From contig JASJZH010000003.1 of assembly GCA_037178975.1 (NCBI GenBank), positions 4,774,001 to 4,838,000 of the forward strand: a stretch of 64,000 bases of DNA, given 5' to 3'. Source of the stretch: Oscheius tipulae. Its lineage: Eukaryota > Nematoda > Chromadorea > Rhabditida > Rhabditidae. Both the position numbers and the translations under genes were made by a program. The notes under the pieces are model-generated. The model searched no databases, was not told the origin of the DNA, and saw only the letters and a program-made list of their open reading frames with translations. Positions 56,247 to 64,000 of this stretch are shown here, piece by piece; the first letter of the stretch is position 1; each line of letters begins with the position of its first letter.

Positions 56247-59200
56247 ATGCTGAACGACAAGTTGACAGTGAGGGAGAGTCGCGTCCCGGAAATTGACGAT
56301 GAGTACTTTCTACAGAAACAGATCGAGAACTGGACCGGAAGACACATCGCCAAATGGATCGCAGGTGCTCTATTTTCTTCAAACACTTATTGCTCTCTTA
56401 TATCATTTATGTTGATGAGAGTTTCAGGTCTGGGAGACTCGATGAATCCGATCCTGGTGAACATTCGGGACAATATCAAGAGTGGCAGACATCTGTTTCT
56501 CATCGATTCCGATCGACTCATCGAGATCGGCATAACGGGATTGGGCGCCCGGAAGATGATTCTCCAAGCTATTCAACTTTTGGAATACTTTGTAAATACA
56601 GACCTTTTCCACTTAAAGTATCCTTCAGTGTTACGAAGCCCCGAACGAAAATCTACAGACATTAGCACACAAAACAGCTTTAGCGTGTAGTGCTGCTGCT
56701 AGAGTTCTTCTAGACGCGCAGAAACTACGACAGAACAAAGAAAGGGTGAGTGATGGGATGTTAGATGAGATATCAGTTCTTAGCCAATTCAAAAAGCTGA
56801 ACTGGTTGGTATCCTCAACAGTCTCACCATCGCGATCTCAAATCTTGCGGAGCACTCGAAACGGTTACTTTTCTGGCTAGATAGGTGGGTTTTTTTTTCT
56901 GATTTTGTTCATTTTTCTCTCATAGAAGTCCCTTCGATGAAAACAGCCATTATATCAATCTCCGCGACCAGATTTCTGAGAGTATCTGGGGCATCGTTCA
57001 GAGCATCAATGTATCCTCAACAGTCTCATCATCTCGTCCTGCTGGAGAGATTGTCAAAGTATAAAAAAGCATTCGCGTCGGCAAAAAAGACAAAGTTTCA
57101 GAAAATGGAGAGTCTGAAAGCAGTTTGTGATAACATCGTCTACAAGAGCGACGACCCATCTGTACTCTACACGACAAACTATGAATGTGCAGTTCTCCAG
57201 CGCTCGTCTGGATCCGGAGATTGGGTTCGTTCGGTTGTTTGTATTTACCACAGTGAATTTAAAGGGAATCAATGTCCAATCCTCGTACCTCGGAGTACAT
57301 GTCATTAGCGAGATCAAAGAGCATTCTCCGGCGGACAGATGTGGGAAGATAGACGCAGGAGACGAGATCCTCATGATCAATGGAAAGATGGTAAGATACT
57401 AGTGGAAGTTTTAGTTTTTCTTATCAAGAATCCAGTCGATTACGCTTCTCGTGGAGCGACCAAGTCATTGTTTTGCAACTTGAACCGTTTGACTCTCTTT
57501 TGACTCAACTTGCCAAAAACTTGTCAAGCATAAGGCTTGACAGGAAAGGCTACAAACAGTCACGTGTAATCGGGGATAATACTTGACATGTGTAAGAAAC
57601 GACGTCTTTTGCCAATTGTAAAGGTAGGAACACTAGTGCACTAGAAGTTTCTAGTGAGTTAGGGGTCTTTCTTAACGTTTCGTGGTAATCTGCTGTAAGC
57701 AGTCCCCTTTTTGCTTCTCATTGAGCGGCGCTATTATTGACGAAATGCCACGTATACTGTGGACACATCTCTGTTCTCAAACAAAAATGCTCAATTCCAG
57801 GTAATTGGATGGGATCTGAAACGAGTAGCACAAAGACTGGGTCAGAAGAACGAAGAAAAACTACGACTGATCGTCAACAAACGTCCCAGAGACACAGTCC
57901 CTTTGTTGATCAAGAACGCCCCGAAGGCTCTTAGCAGACCATTGGCCACAATGGCTCCTGGTAGCCAAACCGGCTATTCCTCGGCAGTTGGACGTGGTTT
58001 TGTGGTAGTTTTAATCTATTTTTGGAAGAACTATTGATTGAAGAATGACAACATGATGTATCCTTTGAATCGACGACGGTCTTCAACATTCATTGGGAAA
58101 CTTCGAGACTCACCCCAGACACAATCGTGAGGTTTTCAAGTCTATTTAAATGTGCCTATTTACACAGATTGGAACATACTAGGATTTCGCGACGGGCTTC
58201 GATCAGTTGTGGGCGGGAACGGCAAGAGCTTTATCCTGATGTGGAGAGACCGCAATACTTACAGTGGAATTTGGCCGATATTCTAGGGTCAGTTGTTGTC
58301 CAACTCACTAAATAATAGTCTGTTCAGACCCAGCTTTGAGACACGATTTGTTCGGCGTGCTAGAACAATGCGCCAGATGCCTAACGAATATGTTCGATCG
58401 TTTATTGACAATAAGTTGGTACAGGAAGTCGAGGAGGAAATTGTCGTCGAACAGCTCCCTTGCAACATCAAATGTTAGTCTTTTTGTTTGAAAAACAGAA
58501 ATCTTTTATAGGCCCGACAGAATTTGCAAAAATTACGGTAATAGACGAGATCGAGATGGTCCAGCACGGTTTATCTGACCCCAAGTTGTCCGATGGCGAA
58601 TGGAACGCTCCCCCGAACGACATCACCACACAGCGATTCATTGTTCCCGTGCGAGATCTAAATGTCTCGTCTCCTGGTCTTGATTCGCCTAAGTGAGTTT
58701 ACCGTATTTCTTCTAATATCCCTTACGTAAGAAATACTCAATTTCATATTTCTCACTTTTCGTGGTCAAGACAACGTTTTCTGCCTTTCCGATGTTCTGC
58801 AAAGTTGTAGAGCAGTTCACGAACAACTGCTTTGCAGGTCATCAAAAGTCAGAAAAAATCGTTTGGATTCCGAAAAACGCGAATACGTAAACTCGTATTT
58901 CTTACGTAAGGGGGTGCTTATTTAGCAGTATTTATTTATTTTTGATCACAAACAGAAGATCTTCGGCTTGAACACTCTCGCCGACCTTGGTTAAAATTTC
59001 CTCAATTGTCCCGGCTTTCGGTGCTTCGACTGCCTGAACACTATTTCTTTTTAATCTTTGGGTACTCTTACCATAAGCATTTTCATAGCCGAGAGAACAC
59101 ACAAGGGCTGTTTGGCTTTAACCTCCTGTCCCTTCTTCACCTTCATTTCGACTATCGTTCCCACCTAGAACACGAATTTACGAGCTTAATTTTGTTTGAA

Positions 59201-62200
59201 CCATGGGTGCTCCAACATGATTGGCTTCTTCAGCTTTTCTTCGAACTTGTTCCTTAGCTCCTGCTTTTTTATCCTTGACGACGATGGACCTTGGCTGACC
59301 GTTGACTTCGAATCGAACTTCCCGTTCCGATTGAGGACTCAGTTCTCCGACTCCGAGACTCTTGATCGAAACACTCTTTCCCTTTTCCAGTTGAACCTGA
59401 AGTTTTGCATTAACAGGATTCTAGAGATCTCCCACCTCAATCTCTTCGAACTTTTCTGGACCACAGAAATAGACGTCGGTAGGCAGTCTATCCACGGGTC
59501 CATATTTCTCTCTGAATCTGACGAACCCTTCGAATTCGGTTGGAAATAGAATGTTGCTCATGCGATCCTTCTCATCAAATCTTCTTTTGAACTTTTGTTC
59601 CATCTCCTTGTCAACTTGATTGAAGTCCATAGGAGACAGCAAAGATCCGGGTCTTTCTGTTATTGGCTTCTTTCCTCTCAAAACTTTCTGTTGTAACTGC
59701 TTCGGGAATCCTCCGTGGGGCTGTCCCAACTTTCCTTCGAAGAACTCGACAGCACTTTTCGGGAAGACAATATCGTCGGCCTTCTGTAAGAGTTCTTCAG
59801 TTGTTCTGATTCCTTTTTGAGTCATAACTTGGGACAGATCTCCGACCACTTTTGAAGAAGGAGTCACCTAAAATAAGTGCTCCACAAACACACTGCCAAT
59901 ACCTTGATGACGTCTCCAAGTGCCAAATTGGCTTGTCGGTAGTTCTCACAGACCTGAGGGAACTTGTTACCAAGATTCAAAGCGACAGATTGAAACTGCA
60001 AGTTTGTATATTGTCCGCCAGGAATCTCGTGCTCGAAAACGTCGGAGTTTCCACTTCTCATAGCCTGAGTACATTCGAATGGTGCGTAGGCTCTTCTCGT
60101 CTGTTCCCAGTAGTTGTTGTACTCAGACAAGGCCTTTTGTTCGATTCCGGTATCCTTCTCGGATCCTCTCAAGGCATTGACTACGGCTCCCATGCTGCCT
60201 TGACTTGTCATGCCACTCATGGAGTCGATAGCACAGTCCACAATATCTGCTCCTAAATGTTCTATTCTATGGATAAAGAGACAACTCTAACCTGCTTCAG
60301 TCGCTGCTAAGCAAGTTGAGACAGCCACTCCGGCAGTGTCGTGAGTGTGCAGATGAAGCGGAAGATCCGGATACATATTACGAAGCTCTCCGAACAATAT
60401 TTTCGCAGCAGAAGGTTTCAAAACCCCTGCCATGTCCTTGATTGCTTAAAAAATGTCGTAATCATATACAATTCCTTCTTACCCAGAATGTGAATGTTCA
60501 TCTTGACCAGCTCTTCGGCCAGCTTTAGATAATAGTCCAGAGTATATTTGGTTCTGTTTTTGTCACTAATATCACCAGAATAGGAAATAGCGGCCTCGAC
60601 GACTCCTCCATGTTTATGAATCGCCTCAATACCTTGTCGAAGATTCGGAAGGTAGTTCAGACAGTCAAAGACACGAAAAATGTCGATTCCTGCCTGGACG
60701 GACAGTTTTGTAAATCTCAAGTTTAGATAGTCCAAAAGTACAACTCTTCCTCACTCATTCACCACATTATCTGGATAATTTTGATATCCGACGGCGTTAG
60801 CTCCTCTGACGAGAACTTGGAAGTTGATATTAGGCAACTCCTCCCTCAGTCGAGCCAGTCTGTCCCAAGGACATTCTCGAAGAAACTGGAGACAGACGTC
60901 GTACGTGGCTCCTAAACAGTAGAAGCTTCACAATTTTGTTTGCTTCCAAACCTCCCCACATTTCCAAAGAGAACAGCTGAGGCAGAGTTGTAGCCACTTG
61001 TGGAGCGATTCTCAGCAGATCAAATGTTCGAACTCGAGTAGCCAAGAGAGACTGATGAGCATCACGGAATGTAGTATCCGTTATCAAAAGAGGTTTGTGT
61101 TCCCGAATGGCTTTAGCCAGACCGGATGGTCCCTCCTTCTTGAGGACGTCTCTCCAACCAGATGGAGGAGTCTCGTCTTTTACTCTGACAGGTGTATGCA
61201 TGCGAGAGGGAGTCATATCCGTTGAAAGCTTGGTCATTGGCCCGTTTACCTGACCCTTTATAGTACTTTTGGATGAAACCTTACCATAACTTCGGCCATA
61301 TAGCTGAGTAGCTGATCTGTAGGGTCTTTTTCCACTTTGAACTTGAACAGTTGCGGATTGAAATCGATAAAAGAAGTGTCCACGTAACCTTTGACAAAGT
61401 CCGAATGTTGGAGGACGTTGAGCAAGAAGGGAATGTTTACTTTGACACCGCTTATCTCAGACTCGGACAATGCCCGAGTAATCTTTTTCACAGCTTCCTC
61501 GTGTGTACTTCCTTTGGCGATTACCTAAATTATCTCTGCTACTAGTGAACTAACGCCTGCCTTGGTTAGCAAAGAGTCATAGAAGGGAGTAATGACGGCT
61601 CCCGGGTATGCTGTTCCATCCAGTCGGATACCCATTCCCTCTCCCATCTTGTACGATTCAATCTTGCCCGAATCGGGTTGAAAGTTTTTGGCTGGGTCTT
61701 CGGTAGTCAGCCGACATTGAATAGCTGCTCCCTGTACCTTGATCTTGTCTTGACTAATCCCAATATCAGACAGAGATCGTCCTTCAGCCACTCGAATCTG
61801 ACTGTGGACAAGATCGACTCTGAAAGTATATCTGTTGAGAAGAAGATGCCCAACTTGCCCAGTGATCTCCTCAGTGACAGTATGCTCGACTTGGAGTCTT
61901 GCGTTTACCTCCATGAAATAGTGCTTTCCATCTTGGTCCAAAAGAAACTCCACCGTACCTAGATTCAAAATCGCTTAGTCTGAGATGCTTCTAGTTACCT
62001 GCATTCTGGTAGCCGACATGCCTAGCCAGATTCAAGGCATCGTTGAGAATAGCTTCACGAATTTTAGCATCCAGGTGAGGAGCAGGAGCTAGTTCAACAA
62101 CTAAATGGGGTTTAAAACGATAAAAATATTCCTACCCTTTTGATGACGTCTCTGGACGGAACAGTCTCGCTCATATAGATGAACAACATTGCCGTAGTTA

Positions 62201-64000
62201 TCCCCTATTAGTTGAACTTCGATGTGTCTCGGTTTTCCAATGTACTTCTCGACGAACATGGTGCCATCTCCACAACTAGCCAGAGCTTCTTTCCTCGCTT
62301 GATAAAAAGCTTCCTCGACATTAGCCACATCTTCGACTTTCCGCATTCCTCTCCCTCCACCTCCAAAAGCGGCTTTGATGATAATAGGTGTTCCATATTC
62401 CCTCGCAAAGGACACTGCCTCGTCGGCAGATGAAAGAGTTGTCCCGGGAATAACTGGTACTCCAGCCTCAACAGCACTCTTCCTAGCAGCCACCTTGTCT
62501 CCCATTCGAGCCATCACCTTAGCATCTGGACCAATAAATCGGATTCCTGCCTCTTTCACCGCCTGTGCAAACTCGGCTCTCTCACTTAGGAAACCATAAC
62601 CAGGATGAATAGCGTCGGCATGGTACTTCTGAGCGATATCAACGACAGAAGGGATGGACAAATAGGCTCCGATTGGGTCCTGTTTCGTGCCAATTTCGTA
62701 GGCTTCGTCTGTTTTTGAACGGTGAAGACTATAACGATCGGCATTGGAGAATATTCCAATTGAAGTAATCTCCAGTTCACGACAAGCACGACTTACTCGG
62801 ATGGCAATCTCCCCTCGATTTGCTATCAGGATCTGAAAAATACGTCACTTTTCTCAGACTATTGTTTTTAAAATACCAATGGTTCAAGGTTGAACTGTCT
62901 AGTAGTAACCGATTAGTATCTAAACTCTCACTCACCCTCTTTATCGGCTTCACATCTCTGGACGCAATCGTTCTATAGAATGACTTGGTGGAGATGGTTC
63001 TCTTGACTTTACAGATTCGCAGCATGTCTGCAATATGTTGACGGCCCTGGCAGAGACTTACCTTCGTTCTGGGTGTAAAACTGTCATACTGACTGCCAAA
63101 ATTGAACAAACAGGGAAAGGCTAGTAGGTTGTCCACGTGATGTTTTGACTCTGCGTGTACACAACTTTGCAGTTTCTTTGGACAATAACTCGAAGAGACA
63201 GCAAAATAATTCTTTCAGGCGCTTGAGCAATTTCGACCATGACATGGGAGTACTACCGAGTCCCTCCAGTAGTTCGATGAATAGTGTAAGCAGTCCGGCT
63301 CCTTTGAAGCTGATGTCTCTGAGCACTTTGGATTGGCCAAGCAGTGGATCTCATTCGGAAGTCCCTCTCACTCCTTTGACCCCAATGACCATGCTGTCGA
63401 ATGAGAAAACGTTTGAAGGATGGGCGAGACGACGGAAAACGGGACAGGAACTCTCAGAGACGACGAACAAATGGCCAAAATGCTGGATGGTTCTCCGAGG
63501 ACCATATCTGAGTTGCTACACCAATCAATATGTAGGTTCTAATGGCTCCGAACAATAAAAGAAACTTCAGAGTCAGCACCCTGACTTTACAATAAATGTG
63601 ACCAAGTGTACAGTATCGGATGTTGTCGACATCAAAACCTCGAAGAAATTGTAAGTTTGAGACCGTTCAAAAACGACACATTCTTAGCGTGTTTCGCCTA
63701 CAACGTCCGTCAGTCGACTACTATTTTTCGTGTTTCAACAATCCTGATCAGAAGGCTTGGATCCAGAAAATAGTTATGGCGACGGAAGTTTTCCAAAGCC
63801 AGTCTCGAGTCATGTCTAAATGTAGGTTAGACGATAACAAGCGAAACTGTTTTTCAGCGGTTTCATATTTCAAGGAAGGCGAGGGCGACAGCCACAGTCA
63901 ACACTACAACACCATGACAGGACTCCCATCACTAATGACCAGCAATACCGCCAACAATGTACGTTGGGAAGAGATATACGTGTGTAAATGTATTTAGTCG
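56247..64000 (+). CDS. cnk-1: Connector enhancer of KSR (CNK), 3' end outside window
   Basis: It is a scaffold for RAS-RAF-MAPK signalling at the membrane. The chosen ATG at 56247 ([20 protein letters not shown]) follows an acceptor TTTTCAG at 56229. The SAM domain is [34 protein letters not shown] and [20 protein letters not shown]. The CRIC domain is [20 protein letters not shown] and [22 protein letters not shown] exons ([20 protein letters not shown]). The PDZ domain is [40 protein letters not shown] and [21 protein letters not shown] middle linker follows. After a 4.5-kb intron (58695-63220) [20 protein letters not shown] leads to the PH domain: [60 protein letters not shown] and [10 protein letters not shown]. 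The splice joins AAG in phase. The gene continues beyond 64000. Confidence 0.9.
57537..57630 (+). repeat. Fold-back dispersed element, diverged copy C
   Basis: It shares TTGACATGTGTAA, GACGTCTTTTGCCA and TTGTAAAGGTAGGA with copies A and B in the same order and spacing, but its inverted-repeat stem is eroded. It lies in the intron between the PDZ exons of CNK. Confidence 0.6.
58720..58912. repeat. 193-bp element with 18-bp terminal inverted repeats
   Basis: CCCTTACGTAAGAAATAC (58720-58737) is the exact reverse complement of 58895-58912. An inner fold (GCAAAG...CTTTGC near 58799-58838) adds secondary structure. It has the typical form of a MITE, inserted in the large CNK intron beside the 3' end of pyruvate carboxylase. 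No clear target-site duplication was seen. Confidence 0.8.
58932..63025 (-). CDS. pyc-1: Pyruvate carboxylase, nested antisense in CNK intron
   Basis: This biotin enzyme makes oxaloacetate from pyruvate, bicarbonate and ATP in mitochondria. ATG 63025 lies 2 nt after ATTGCAG. Exon 1 is [20 protein letters not shown] to VKPIKR, a targeting peptide. The biotin carboxylase domain has [79 protein letters not shown] and [18 protein letters not shown]. The carboxyltransferase domain has [54 protein letters not shown] and [16 protein letters not shown]. The biotin carrier domain has [20 protein letters not shown] and [16 protein letters not shown], with biotinyl-Lys in AMKM. It ends [13 protein letters not shown] 58932-58934. 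About 15 exons, about 1170 residues, full length. Confidence 0.97.

Noticed and set aside
1-64000. CRISPR arrays, bacterial insertion sequences, tRNA and rRNA genes
   Set aside because: No regularly spaced direct repeats, transposase frames, tRNA box sequences or rRNA-like blocks were seen, and the genome is eukaryotic.

Overview
The window looks like a nematode nuclear genome, but not Caenorhabditis elegans itself. The support is: compact genes with mostly 35-60 bp GT-AG introns; nematode-type families (innexins, the FMRFamide-like peptide gene flp-24, a ShKT-domain protein, a worm-expanded CK1/TTBK-like kinase, a GT92/DUF23 glycosyltransferase, a worm-type PTP); and a splice-acceptor-like TTTCAG within about 20 nt of nearly every start codon, as expected for spliced-leader trans-splicing. 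All gene models are hand-built from reading frames and splice signals. Family names rest on remembered motifs; no search was run.

Layout. 1-4.9 kb: no supportable gene. 4.9-6.0 kb: an unrecognised multi-exon gene (+). 6.0-9.9 kb: two innexins, divergent. 11.5-13.5 kb: an unrecognised single-exon gene, then a probable ShKT-nitrobindin fusion (+). 13.6-16.2 kb: an armadillo/beta-catenin-like gene (-). 16.2-20.5 kb: mostly intergenic, with a CAGCTG cluster. 20.5-20.8 kb: flp-24 (+). 20.9-24.9 kb: prolyl 4-hydroxylase alpha (-), with a decayed kinase gene nested antisense in one intron. 25.7-28.3 kb: a secreted mucin/thrombospondin-repeat protein (+). 28.5-30.0 kb: two broken glycosyltransferase genes. 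30.6-33.4 kb: the head-to-head HSP10/HSP60 pair sharing a promoter that holds a perfect heat-shock element. 33.6-37.8 kb: four tightly spaced minus-strand genes (WIP, MED11, a C2H2 zinc-finger gene, COQ10), a possible operon. 38.2-40.4 kb: shugoshin-like and an MGNC-start lipidated-protein candidate (+). 41.4-45.1 kb: citrate synthase and a dsRNA-binding protein (-). 45.5-46.4 kb: two very small, probably mitochondrial proteins packed end to start (+). 46.6-50.2 kb: a p140Cap/SRCIN1-like gene (-). 50.6-51.7 kb: an intronless, catalytically dead PTP (+). 52.8-56.05 kb: INPP4-type phosphoinositide 4-phosphatase (-). 56.2 kb to the right edge: CNK (SAM-CRIC-PDZ-PH), which holds the whole pyruvate carboxylase gene antisense in a 4.5 kb intron.

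Common threads: mitochondrial function (HSP10, HSP60, COQ10, citrate synthase, pyruvate carboxylase, two small proteins), signalling and cytoskeleton (CNK, INPP4, WIP, p140Cap) and neuro/secretory genes. Several compact fold-back repeats lie in introns and intergenic DNA. One of them is present as two clear copies and one diverged copy. I see no single new 'system'. The strongest oddities are the two nested-gene arrangements, the dead PTP, the ShKT-nitrobindin fusion and the shared fold-back element.
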